A stretch of 10,018 bases of DNA from Verrucomicrobiales bacterium (GCA_005793025.1 SXQI01000110.1:1-10018), one strand, 5' to 3'; positions 1-7,422 are shown, counted from the stretch's first letter. The notes: generated by a model from the letters alone, not told the origin. Program-made: numbers and translations.

Positions 1-1
1 A

Positions 2-1327
2 GAAAATCAACGTTGGCGCGTCGCTCTCCAAAAACCCCTATGCACTTTCTCCAACCTGCTTACGATTAGTGCCGAGAGTCCAGCAATGATCGTCTATTTG
101 GATACCGTTGACAGCAAAGGCAACGGGAGCAATATCGCGAACGAAAACTACGCTAGGGAATTGCTTGAACTCTTCACCATGGGGGTGGACAACGGTTACG
201 ACCAAACGGACATCACTACCCTTTCTCGCTGCTGGACCGGTTGGTCGGTCGATATCCTGAATCGAACCAACGAATTCAACCCGCTTGCACCTCGTTCGAC
301 AGTTTTCATACCGGGAGCCACCAACACAGCTACTGCAAACTTGGTAGGCGTCTGGAGTTTTCGATATAAATCAGCAAACCACAATACAGCCTCTAAAATA
401 CTGTTTCCTAGCAAAGTAATCCCTTCTAGGTTTGGTGCCCCCTACGCGGGTCGCCCTTATTCTCTCACGATTCCTGCGCGTCCTGCCGCTACGGGTATTC
501 AAGATGGTTATCAAGTGATCGGGCACCTTTCTGACCTACCGTTCACTCAGGAATATATCTCTGTCAAACTGTGTCAATTGTTCGTTCATGAGGACTTTGA
601 AGTAGGATACGATTTCACTGACCCAAACCTTTCTCCAGAGGGCCAATTGGTGTATGCCTGTATGAAAGCTTGGGAGACGAATATGCCGAAAGGTCAGATT
701 CGAAAGGTGCTCGACACCATTTTTAGTTCACAACTTTTCCGAGGGAACGACGGATCGAACCACAAAGTAAAAACGCCGTTGGAATTCACAGTTGCTGCGA
801 TTCGAGCCCTGCGTTCTTCGAGCACCAATGGCACGATGACGGCCGAAACCGACGGATATTCTATCCCGACAACCTTGAACCGAATGGGGTCAATGAGGCT
901 TTTCCAGCGTGCGGAACCCGATGGGTACACAGAATTTGCTCCCGGGTGGATCAGTGCCGGAACTCTGGCCGAAAGACTCCGATTTGTGCAGTCCTTTTGT
1001 ATGGCTGCCGGTGCCACAGGCAAAACAGACGCGGGTGCGGCTAACACAGTGGATCCTGTGGCGCTGCTCAAGAAAAACCTTCCCACCGCAGATTGGAGCA
1101 AGAGTGACGTAGTGGCTCGGTATTTTGTGGGCTTACTCTTCCCTGGCGAAGGACGTGCAAACCTAGATCACTACAGTCGTCTCGCGGCAAAGTTTCTGAA
1201 CACAGCCGATGATGGAGTCGCGGTTTCCTTGTTCTCCGCCACCACACTTTCTGCTGCCAATTATGACACTCGTGTCCGTGGTATGGTTGGGACACTCATG
1301 ACCTTACCTCGATACCAAGAGCAGTGA
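2..1327 (+). CDS. DUF1800 family protein, 3' part (5' end outside window)
   Basis: The frame is already open at base 2, so the gene starts before the window. The first internal ATG at 86 is not the real start, because the residues before it (FSNLLTISAESPAM) already belong to the conserved DUF1800 region. Family hallmarks are the block NENYARELLELFTMGV followed by GYDQTDI and a tryptophan-containing segment (CWTGW), then HNTASKILF, a GHLSDLPFTQEYISVKL segment, and KTPLEFTVAAIRALR near the middle of the visible part. The stop is TGA at 1325-1327. DUF1800 proteins are large and probably exported. Their biochemical role is not established, and they are very often encoded directly before a DUF1501 protein, as here (30-nt gap to the next start). 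That pairing suggests co-transcription and a joint role in the envelope. Family assignment is firm; function is unknown. The N-terminus and any signal peptide cannot be seen. Confidence 0.9.
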   Translation, partial: ENQRWRVALQKPLCTFSNLLTISAESPAMIVYLDTVDSKGNGSNIANENYARELLELFTMGVDNGYDQTDITTLSRCWTGWSVDILNRTNEFNPLAPRSTVFIPGATNTATANLVGVWSFRYKSANHNTASKILFPSKVIPSRFGAPYAGRPYSLTIPARPAATGIQDGYQVIGHLSDLPFTQEYISVKLCQLFVHEDFEVGYDFTDPNLSPEGQLVYACMKAWETNMPKGQIRKVLDTIFSSQLFRGNDGSNHKVKTPLEFTVAAIRALRSSSTNGTMTAETDGYSIPTTLNRMGSMRLFQRAEPDGYTEFAPGWISAGTLAERLRFVQSFCMAAGATGKTDAGAANTVDPVALLKKNLPTADWSKSDVVARYFVGLLFPGEGRANLDHYSRLAAKFLNTADDGVAVSLFSATTLSAANYDTRVRGMVGTLMTLPRYQEQ

Positions 1328-1357
1328 TCCAAGCGAATCATTTTCCCTACTGATAAT

Positions 1358-2968
1358 ATGCGACACATCAATCTGATCACACGTCGTAACTTTTTTGACC
1401 ACAGCGCAAAGATCGGTCTCACCGCTGCTCTTGGGTCGTTGATCGATATCCCGATGGTTGCCAAACGGGCGTTGGCAGGTGACACAGACGGGCTCGGGTT
1501 GAACGGAAAGAAATTGCTTTTCATCTTCCTTCGTGGAGCCAACGACGGTCTAAACAGTGTCATCCCGGTTGGTGATAGTGCTTACAACCTCACAAATCGA
1601 CCCCAGCTCATGATCCCTTCCGATCCTAGAGTTGATTATTCTGCCTCAACCGGTGTTTGTGATTTTCCTGTAAACGCCCTACCGACTGACCCTACATTTA
1701 GCTACGACAAAGCCATCCGCTTAGGGAACGGGTTTGCTGGACTGCATCCTTCGCTCAAATTCTTGGCTCCTGTTTACAACGCGGGTGATCTCGCGTTAAT
1801 CCACAGGGTTGCCTATCCCAAACAATCTCGTTCACACTTTGACTCTCAGGCTTATTGGGAAACTGGCAGTCCAAATAATTCAGTGGTGAAAGAAGGCATT
1901 TTTTACCGCACGATTATTGAATCCGGACTCGCGAACAAATTAGCACTCACAGGAGTTTCGATTCAAAGTTCCCTTCCCTTGTGCCTACGTGGCCCCAACG
2001 CCGCGATGACGAACCTTAGCGACCCCACACGTTATAACCTATTTGGGATCCCCAACACCGCCCAAGGGAATAACAAAGCAGACGCCTTTCTCCGAGAAGC
2101 CGCAGGGTTTAGTTTTCCTCAAAAACGGAATCGCGACTTACTTTCGTTACAGTACAAGAACCTCTCGGACACTCTGAATATTTTTTCACAGCTCGATTTT
2201 TCTGAAGCTGGAAATACCTTCACCGACGATGCTCCAGTGGATGGGGACGATGTGCCCTACTATTTGTTCCCAACCTCCAATGCAAAAAATGGTGGATATG
2301 CCGCTCACGGTAATGCTGCCAATAAATACGTCGTCGATACGGGAGCTTATGACTTTTTCACCGATCTTCGAGCTGCCGCAACGGTTCTAAATAAAACAGA
2401 CGCGATTATCGCCGGTACACGCTTGGACGGGTTTGATACACACACCGCCCAAGGTGCTGCGACAGGTCCACACGCCAATTTGCAAAGACGAATCGCTTGG
2501 GCCATTTATGGTTTAAGGAAATATTTCACCAAGTATGCCGACAAAGCCACGTGGAAAAACTTAGTTGTCGTCACCATGTCGGAGTTTGGGAGGACCTCGG
2601 TTGAGAACGGTGATGCTGGAACTGACCACGGCGAAGCGGGTGTTATGTTTGTGGCCGGCGGTTCAGTCAAGGGTTATGGGAAAGCCGGTGTAAAGACCTC
2701 GGTCTATGGCGTGAGCCCCACGGATGCCGTGCCATGGCAGGTTGGCCAAACGGGATCTATGTTTGGCGACAGCAGCAAACGGTATCTTAGAAGAGCCGTT
2801 GATTATCGTTCGATTCTGGGCAAAGTCATTCGTGATCACCTCGGTGCGACGCAAGACCAACTCAACAGGATCATTCCCGGATACACTGTAGCAGGTGAAC
2901 GGCTCCAGAGCGGTGGAGTTTCGACCAAGGATGGCGTGACGATCACCGGTGAACTGCCGATAGTCTGA
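1358..2968 (+). CDS. DUF1501 family protein with Tat-type leader
   Basis: A complete 536-residue protein. The N-terminus carries a twin-arginine-like motif (TRRNFF, residues 8-13), a hydrophobic stretch (about 19-33) and a possible cleavage zone near AKRALAGD, so export in folded form by the Tat pathway is likely. DUF1501 hallmarks are KKLLFIFLRGANDGLN (about 51-66), DGFDTHTAQG (D360, H362), SEFGRT (408-413) and TDHGEAG (D423, H424). The family belongs to the alkaline phosphatase/sulfatase-like fold group; the Asp and His residues in these motifs lie where that fold places metal ligands, but no substrate is known. It follows the DUF1800 gene by 30 nt with no visible terminator between, so the two probably share a transcript. 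No clear Shine-Dalgarno sequence precedes the ATG; the start is supported by the leader it produces. Family call firm, enzymatic activity unproven. Confidence 0.92.
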   Translation: MRHINLITRRNFFDHSAKIGLTAALGSLIDIPMVAKRALAGDTDGLGLNGKKLLFIFLRGANDGLNSVIPVGDSAYNLTNRPQLMIPSDPRVDYSASTGVCDFPVNALPTDPTFSYDKAIRLGNGFAGLHPSLKFLAPVYNAGDLALIHRVAYPKQSRSHFDSQAYWETGSPNNSVVKEGIFYRTIIESGLANKLALTGVSIQSSLPLCLRGPNAAMTNLSDPTRYNLFGIPNTAQGNNKADAFLREAAGFSFPQKRNRDLLSLQYKNLSDTLNIFSQLDFSEAGNTFTDDAPVDGDDVPYYLFPTSNAKNGGYAAHGNAANKYVVDTGAYDFFTDLRAAATVLNKTDAIIAGTRLDGFDTHTAQGAATGPHANLQRRIAWAIYGLRKYFTKYADKATWKNLVVVTMSEFGRTSVENGDAGTDHGEAGVMFVAGGSVKGYGKAGVKTSVYGVSPTDAVPWQVGQTGSMFGDSSKRYLRRAVDYRSILGKVIRDHLGATQDQLNRIIPGYTVAGERLQSGGVSTKDGVTITGELPIV

Positions 2969-3009
2969 GTATCCCAAAGGTTCGTTCGCTATCGCGGGCG
3001 AAGAGGCTT

Positions 3010-3792
3010 TTAGCCAGCGGATCTGAGGCGTTTTAGAATCTCCTCCGATAGGACTTCGTAAGCAGCCGAGCCTGCGCTGTATTTATCGTAGTGGATGATG
3101 GGTTTGCCAAAACTCGGAGCTTCCGCCAGTCGTGTTGCTCGAGGAATTAAGGTATCAAAAACCAGCGAGCCAAAGTGTTGACGAACCTCTGTCACAACTT
3201 GCGCTGCAAGGCGAGTTCGGGCATCGAACATTGTCATCACGACTCCGAAAAGGGAAAGGTTTGGGTTGACCCCAGATTCACGTAATTGGCCAATCAAGCG
3301 GTTGATCATCGAGATACCCTCCAATGCGTAATACTCGCATTGAAGCGGTATCAGCAATGAATCGGCCGCGGTGAAAACGTTGAGAGTCAGAATCCCCAGA
3401 GCAGGAGGACAATCGATCAGGATCAAATCAAACCTTCCGGATTGACGCACGGGATCCAATGCCATCTTAAGCCGTTGCATGTGCTGATCGAGCCGGGATA
3501 GTTCAACCTCGGCTCCACACATATCCACCTCGCTCGGAACAACTGAGAGGTTCTCGAACGCCGTGGGGAGGACTTTGTCCATTAATGGCACTTCACCGAG
3601 AAGCGCACGGTAGGAGCTCGCCCCTTCGGTTTTATCCAATCCAACACCACTTGTTGCGTTCGCCTGCGGATCGAGATCAACCAGCAAAACACGTTGACCT
3701 AGGGCCGCCAAGCAGGCTGCCACATTGACTGAAGTCGTGGTTTTCCCAACGCCGCCTTTTTGATTAGCGACAGCTATGATTTTGGTTGGCAC
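3010..3792 (-). CDS. ParA/Soj-type partition ATPase (no adjacent parB)
   Basis: A 260-residue P-loop ATPase of the ParA/MinD superfamily, Soj-like. It has a deviant Walker A motif KGGVGKTT (residues 12-19, with the signature Lys at 12 and catalytic Lys at 17), the LLVDLDPQAN segment (36-45) and a Walker B region DLILIDCPP. The C-terminal half contains the conserved QCEYYALEG and RATRLAEAPSFGKPI segments. It lacks the N-terminal helix-turn-helix of plasmid P1-type ParA, so it resembles chromosomal ParA proteins, which dimerise on ATP binding, bind DNA nonspecifically and move ParB-bound cargo. The start is GTG; an in-frame TAG two codons upstream limits alternatives. It lies 7 nt after the GuaB3-type gene and is probably co-transcribed with it. 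No parB follows: the next gene is convergent. It may be the chromosomal ParA with a remote parB, or an orphan ParA that positions another cargo. The gene symbol is left empty for that reason. Confidence 0.93.
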   Translation of the reverse strand: MPTKIIAVANQKGGVGKTTTSVNVAACLAALGQRVLLVDLDPQANATSGVGLDKTEGASSYRALLGEVPLMDKVLPTAFENLSVVPSEVDMCGAEVELSRLDQHMQRLKMALDPVRQSGRFDLILIDCPPALGILTLNVFTAADSLLIPLQCEYYALEGISMINRLIGQLRESGVNPNLSLFGVVMTMFDARTRLAAQVVTEVRQHFGSLVFDTLIPRATRLAEAPSFGKPIIHYDKYSAGSAAYEVLSEEILKRLRSAG

Positions 3793-3799
3793 GGTCTAA

Positions 3800-4978
3800 C
3801 TATCGCGTTCCCATCCCGACACTTTGTACCGTTTGGAAAAGCTTCCCTTCAGTCTTGATGCTCGGTGCGATGATGATTTCAGTTTCCTGAAACTCACGAA
3901 TACTGGCCGCACCAACATTTCCCATGCACGTGGTGATTGCTCCCACGAGGTTTTGGGATCCGTCATCGACCGTCGCGGGTCCAAACAAGATTTGCTCAAC
4001 TGACCCAGTGACCCCGACACGAATTCGAGTGCCCCGAGGAAGGTTTGCATGAGGAGTTGCCATCCCCCAATGGTTGCCCTGTCCGGGAGCCTCCTTTGCA
4101 CGAGCGAAAGCACTTCCCACCATCACAGCATCCGATCCGCAAGCCAAAGCTTTGCAGACGTCTCCACCTTTACTCATCCCGCCATCCGTGATGATGGGAA
4201 CATAACGGCCAGTGGATTTGTGGTAGTAATCTCGAGCTGCGGCACAATCCACAGTCGCAGTGACTTGAGGCACCCCTAGTCCGAGCACACCTCGACTTGT
4301 GCAGGCAGCACCTGGTCCGACCCCGATCAGAACCCCAGCCACACCGCATTTCATCAACTCTAAAGTCACGCTGTAGGTGACTGCGTTTCCGATGATTACT
4401 GGGATCCTCAATTGCTTGGTAAAGTCAGCCAGTTCTAATGACTTATACTGGGTCGAAATATGGCGGACGGTTGAGACAGTCGATTGCACCACAAAAAGGT
4501 CAGCTCCCGCTTCTTGAGCAATAGCAGCAAATCGTTCTGCTTTTTGGGGGATGGAACTGACTGCCGCGAGAACCCCTGCACTTTTCAATTCTTCTACCCG
4601 TTTGCTAATCAGGTGCTCCTTGATGGGTTCAGTATAAATGGTTTGGAGCAACGAGGTCACCTCGTCCTTATTAGCGTTTACAACCTTCTGGAGGACTTCG
4701 GCGGGGTTTTCATACCGAGTTTGTACCCCTTCCAAGTTGATGACTCCAAGTCCCCCCAATCGTCCCATGGAGATGCAAAAAGGGACATCCGTCACGCCGT
4801 CCATAGCACTCGCCATGATGGGGATTTTTAAACAAATGCTACTGCCATCCTTGCGCGGAATCTGAAAACTCGTGTCTACCTCCAACGGGTTAATTGTGAT
4901 TTCGCCTGGCACGAGCGCGATCTCATCAAAGCCGTAGGTAACACGAGCTTTCCGGTTGCGACCAATCCACATTCCCAT
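3800..4978 (-). CDS. guaB3: GuaB3-type IMP dehydrogenase family protein
   Basis: A 392-residue TIM-barrel protein of the IMP dehydrogenase/GMP reductase family. Its opening (WIGRNRKARVTYGFDEIALVPG, residues 4-25) and the segment PIMASAMDGVTDV (53-65) are typical of the GuaB3 subgroup best known from cyanobacteria and actinobacteria. The catalytic loop GVGPGAACTSR keeps the nucleophilic cysteine (C226). DGGMSKGGDVCKALACGSDAVMVGS (265-289) is the phosphate-binding part. There is no pair of CBS domains, which separates it from ordinary GuaB (about 480-500 residues). Expected reaction: IMP to XMP with NAD, the committed step to GMP. Cyanobacterial GuaB3 has been reported to have this activity; the substrate here is inferred. 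The start is ATG in the sequence giving MGMWIG, matching family N-termini. It is the first gene of a probable two-gene unit with parA. Confidence 0.88.
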   Translation of the reverse strand: MGMWIGRNRKARVTYGFDEIALVPGEITINPLEVDTSFQIPRKDGSSICLKIPIMASAMDGVTDVPFCISMGRLGGLGVINLEGVQTRYENPAEVLQKVVNANKDEVTSLLQTIYTEPIKEHLISKRVEELKSAGVLAAVSSIPQKAERFAAIAQEAGADLFVVQSTVSTVRHISTQYKSLELADFTKQLRIPVIIGNAVTYSVTLELMKCGVAGVLIGVGPGAACTSRGVLGLGVPQVTATVDCAAARDYYHKSTGRYVPIITDGGMSKGGDVCKALACGSDAVMVGSAFARAKEAPGQGNHWGMATPHANLPRGTRIRVGVTGSVEQILFGPATVDDGSQNLVGAITTCMGNVGAASIREFQETEIIIAPSIKTEGKLFQTVQSVGMGTR

Positions 4979-5015
4979 ATTTTGCTCTCAGTCTCTATTA
5001 CAAAAGGCAAAAGAC

Positions 5016-5036
5016 CCTAGGAACGCACTTCCTAGG
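5016..5036 (-). terminator. Hairpin, probable terminator of the exbB-to-zinc-ribbon operon
   Basis: CCTAGGAA (5016-5023) and TTCCTAGG (5029-5036) form a perfect 8-bp stem with a 5-nt loop. Read on the minus strand it begins 12 nt after the zinc-ribbon gene ends and is followed by GGTCTTTTGCCTTTTG, a moderately T-rich tail. There is no T-rich tail on the plus side, which fits termination of the leftward operon. The tail is interrupted and the stem is only half G/C, so termination may be partial, with read-through into the GuaB3-type gene. Confidence 0.5.
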
Positions 5037-5047
5037 AACTCCTGCCG

Positions 5048-5272
5048 CTAAAAATTGACCATTTCGTTCGTTTTTCCGCAGTGCGGACAACGTGAACGAT
5101 CCACATCCGCGTCATCCGTGTAAACAAAAGCACACTCCTGACAACGGAAAATGTGATCTTCGCTTGGAGTCGGTTCAAAACGCTTCCTGCGTAGCTCAGA
5201 ATATACGACCACAGCGGAAAGTGCCGCAAGCAAAGAAACCACGTAGAAGGATACCAAGAGGTCAACATTCAT
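5048..5272 (-). CDS. Small membrane-anchored zinc-ribbon protein
   Basis: A 74-residue protein: one transmembrane helix at about residues 4-24, a basic stretch (ELRRKRF, 27-33) just after it, and a C-terminal zinc ribbon with two knuckles, CQEC (C44, C47) and CPHC (C62, C65), which should bind one zinc ion. The basic residues suggest that the ribbon faces the cytoplasm. A longer reading from 5323 is possible, but I chose the ATG at 5272 because its ATGA overlaps the stop of the upstream TonB-like gene, exactly like the two junctions before it, and because the helix then sits right at the N-terminus. It is the last gene of the four-gene unit and precedes a hairpin. I do not recognise a named family. 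Its place suggests an accessory part of the ExbB/ExbD/TonB-like complex, or a regulator of it; that is inference. Confidence 0.8.
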   Translation of the reverse strand: MNVDLLVSFYVVSLLAALSAVVVYSELRRKRFEPTPSEDHIFRCQECAFVYTDDADVDRSRCPHCGKTNEMVNF

Positions 5273-6057
5273 GGATTCGAAGATTTGGTTGCGTCCGATA
5301 CGGGTAGAGCTTCCGTATGCCACTGCACCTCAAACCACCCCCAGGTCAGAATCGGGTTTTCGCCCTGTTCGCGAGTCGCCCTCGAAGGAACAAAACTCAG
5401 GGTTTGAGCGATTGCAACCGCTTGGAGATCAATCGAATGGGAGCCACTACTGCGCCAGACCCTCGCAACGTGAATCAAACCACTGGGTAAAATTGCGATC
5501 TGAACCACGGTGTTACTGACAATATCGAGACCCATTTGATTGGGGATCGTTACGGCGGATTTCAAAGTATTCGTGGCGATATCACCGCTAAAACTCCACG
5601 TAGATGCCTTGGTGTTTCCACGAGGTGTTGACCCTTTAAGCACAAAAAACTGAGAAGCTAGTTCGAGATTCGATTCTCTCGGTAGGGTTTCGATACCAGA
5701 AAACTGGGCTAAAGGATTCGAAGGGATGGTCTCCTTCAAATCTAAAAAATCCGATGGATCCTCCCAAGCTGGAACCTGGTAATCTGTCGAGGCAGGGCGA
5801 AACCACGCAGATCCCGAAAATCCTGCTGGGTTTGCCGATGCGAACAACCAGGGATTATTAGGTAACGAACCTTCTAGGTAGGTATGGTCCTTCGTTCCTA
5901 GTGGCATTCTCCAATTCGTATCCCTCACCACGGGTCGTGGATTCAAAGGCTGCCGACTAGATAAAACGACCACCGCAAGGAATTGCACAGCGACGATTGA
6001 ACCGATCACTCGGCACCATCGTTGCCGGGACCACTCGGTCAGATCGTTCGAGCTCAT
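5269..6057 (-). CDS. TonB-like energy transducer (divergent)
   Basis: A 262-residue protein with a short cytoplasmic N-terminus, one transmembrane helix at about residues 16-33, and a periplasmic remainder. The C-terminal part resembles a TonB C-terminal domain: a strand and turn (VVQIAILPSGLIHVARVWRS), then SSGSHSIDLQAVAIAQTLSFVP, where family members have an SSG...D..A pattern ending in F.P, and finally WGWFEVQWHTE. The usual Pro/Lys-rich spacer of TonB is missing; instead residues about 70-120 contain a distinct aromatic, glycine-rich segment (ANPAGFSGSAWF). The gene overlaps the exbD-like gene upstream and the zinc-ribbon gene downstream, each by ATGA. Likely role: carrying energy from the ExbB/ExbD-like complex to an envelope partner. 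Similarity to TonB is weak at the N-terminal two thirds, so it may be a lineage-specific protein with only a TonB-like end. Confidence 0.7.
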   Translation of the reverse strand: MSSNDLTEWSRQRWCRVIGSIVAVQFLAVVVLSSRQPLNPRPVVRDTNWRMPLGTKDHTYLEGSLPNNPWLFASANPAGFSGSAWFRPASTDYQVPAWEDPSDFLDLKETIPSNPLAQFSGIETLPRESNLELASQFFVLKGSTPRGNTKASTWSFSGDIATNTLKSAVTIPNQMGLDIVSNTVVQIAILPSGLIHVARVWRSSGSHSIDLQAVAIAQTLSFVPSRATREQGENPILTWGWFEVQWHTEALPVSDATKSSNP

Positions 6058-6758
6058 GGTGCTGGAAACGGCAGGAGAGGTTCTTGGTAAAAAAATGATC
6101 GAGGTCGCGTTGCGAATAAGACTTCTGCAAAACCCGCTTGGCGGGCCATGACACTGAGGTTCAATACATTTCCGTATTCAACCCCTCGATCTGCCTGGAG
6201 GATGAGTGATAAAGGTTCGCGACTTTGGGCTTGGGCTTTTATTAATTTTTCACGCAAGACCTTAATCTCTATGAGCTGATTCTCAAAAAACACCTGACCA
6301 TTGAGATTGATAGCGACCACAAGACTGGCATTCGTGGTACCCGGCAAGTCATCGATCTCCGGCAATTCCATTCGACTCCCTATCGGACGGAGATTCACCC
6401 CGGAAGTTCTCGCCGTCATTTCGGCTTGAAGGACCAGATTCGTCGGAGTTCCGGGTTCAGTTAATAACCAAACCGAATTCGGGAGCTTACCTAATCGGGA
6501 TTGCTCGACCCACATTTCCTCAAGTTTCTCGAGTTGGATCATTTCTCCCTGAAAGTAAGTCCGACCTTTGATATCTATCACAATGACAGGGTCTGCATTG
6601 GTTCCTGTTCTGAAATTATCCAACCCAACCGACAAACCCGGTGTGAAAGTGAATGCAGAATGGAGCAACACCATCATGGCGAGCAAAAAAAACACGCCGA
6701 CTGCCGGAGCAACCTCGAGCTGCCCTCGGAAAATCTTAACATTGCGAGTAAACCTCAT
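6054..6758 (-). CDS. ExbD-like protein with two periplasmic domains, lacking the conserved membrane Asp
   Basis: A 234-residue protein. It has a basic N-terminus (RFTRNVKIFRG), one transmembrane helix at about residues 16-36, and two consecutive ExbD-type periplasmic domains: about 44-127 (PVIVIDIKGRTYFQGEMIQLEKLEE ... VWLLTEP ... AEMTARTSGVNLRPI) and about 129-220 (LVVAINLNGQVFFENQLIEIKVLRE ... LILQADRGVEYGNVLNLSVMARQAG). Ordinary ExbD is about 140 residues with one such domain. In the helix, family members read like V-T-P-x-I-D-V with an Asp essential for ion movement; here the aligned stretch is EVAPAVGVFF, with Gly21 (codon GGC) at the Asp position and no other acidic residue inside the helix. 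It overlaps exbB upstream and the TonB-like gene downstream by ATGA. It could be a structural subunit, or pair with a normal ExbD encoded elsewhere. Confidence 0.82.
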   Translation of the reverse strand: MRFTRNVKIFRGQLEVAPAVGVFFLLAMMVLLHSAFTFTPGLSVGLDNFRTGTNADPVIVIDIKGRTYFQGEMIQLEKLEEMWVEQSRLGKLPNSVWLLTEPGTPTNLVLQAEMTARTSGVNLRPIGSRMELPEIDDLPGTTNASLVVAINLNGQVFFENQLIEIKVLREKLIKAQAQSREPLSLILQADRGVEYGNVLNLSVMARQAGFAEVLFATRPRSFFYQEPLLPFPAP

Positions 6759-7387
6759 GACTGATCGCGGCCTTCACAAATGAGATGGATCACCTCCGTC
6801 GAGGTCTTTTCCATATCAAGGACGATTTCGTTCACGCGGCTGACTAAATAGTTAAAACCTGCGTAGCACGGAATCGCGATCGCCAATCCCAGAGCCGTGC
6901 TGATCAATCCCTCCCAAATGCCTTCCGAAAGTTGTCCCATATGAGCATAAAGGCCCGCTTGCTGCAGTCGGTAAAAGATCTTGATGAAGCCGAGGACTGT
7001 TCCGAGAAAACCCATCAACGGGGCGATCTGGGCAATCGTCGCCAAGACGCTCAGTTTCTCCTCAAGTCGTGGAACCTCAATTCTTCCCGATTCAGCTAGA
7101 ACATCCCGAAGGTCGTCGCGGCTCCGTTCACGGTTGAGGATCGCCGTTTTAACGAGCCGGGCCACAGGCCCCGGTGTGGCTTCGCAAATCGACAAAGCTT
7201 CCACGACGTTCCCCCGTTTAAACACGTTTCGAACTCCGCTTAAAAACTCAGCCGAATTGATTTGTGCTCTGTGATAATGCAGGAATCGTTCAATAAAAAC
7301 ACCGATGCCGACGGCGCTCGCCAGCAACAACAACCACATCATCAGGCCACCTTTGGCCAGCAACAAGGGCAACATGGGTTTAATCAT
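6755..7387 (-). CDS. ExbB/TolQ/MotA-type proton channel protein
   Basis: A 210-residue inner-membrane protein of the MotA/TolQ/ExbB family. It has a first hydrophobic helix (about residues 15-33, GLMMWLLLLASAVGIGVFIERFL), a cytoplasmic helical region with EALSICEATPGPVARLVKTAI, and then the two conserved helices LATIAQIAPLMGFLGTVLGFIKIF and EGLISTALGLAIAIPCYAGFNYL. The pore-lining Thr positions of the family (GFLGTV and ISTALGLAIAIP) are kept, so ExbB itself looks functional. I chose the ATG at 7387. A GTG at 7429 is in frame, but it would add 14 poorly fitting residues and lies across the palindrome upstream of a candidate -10 box; an ATG at 7375 is also possible. It is the first gene of a four-gene unit. 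Together with ExbD and TonB-like proteins it should couple the ion-motive force to envelope work. Confidence 0.9.
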   Translation of the reverse strand: MIKPMLPLLLAKGGLMMWLLLLASAVGIGVFIERFLHYHRAQINSAEFLSGVRNVFKRGNVVEALSICEATPGPVARLVKTAILNRERSRDDLRDVLAESGRIEVPRLEEKLSVLATIAQIAPLMGFLGTVLGFIKIFYRLQQAGLYAHMGQLSEGIWEGLISTALGLAIAIPCYAGFNYLVSRVNEIVLDMEKTSTEVIHLICEGRDQS

Positions 7388-7416
7388 AAGTTTAAACCCG
7401 AAACTGCAAAGAGTTA

Positions 7417-7422
7417 ATTGTA
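7417..7422 (-). promoter_or_regulatory. Candidate -10 box for the exbB operon
   Basis: On the minus strand this reads TACAAT, five of six matches to the sigma-70 -10 consensus, about 30 nt before the chosen exbB ATG. No good -35 hexamer lies 16-18 nt upstream; that spacer is instead filled by the palindrome at 7428-7440. A promoter with a poor -35 and an operator in the spacer would suit an activator or repressor, but a six-base match in this A/T-rich stretch can occur by chance. Confidence 0.3.

Noticed and set aside
694..1101. Minus-strand open frame of 135 residues inside the DUF1800 gene.
   Set aside because: Antisense shadow of a strongly conserved coding region; composition looks non-protein-like.
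2985..3002. Inverted repeat TTCGC/GCGAA between the convergent DUF1501 and parA genes, considered as a bidirectional terminator.
   Set aside because: Only a 5-bp stem with an 8-nt loop; no proper T-tract on either side.
4997..5002. TGTAAT on the minus strand upstream of the GuaB3-type gene, five of six matches to a -10 box.
   Set aside because: No acceptable -35 at 16-18 nt and it lies right after the terminator T-rich tail; too weak to list as a promoter.
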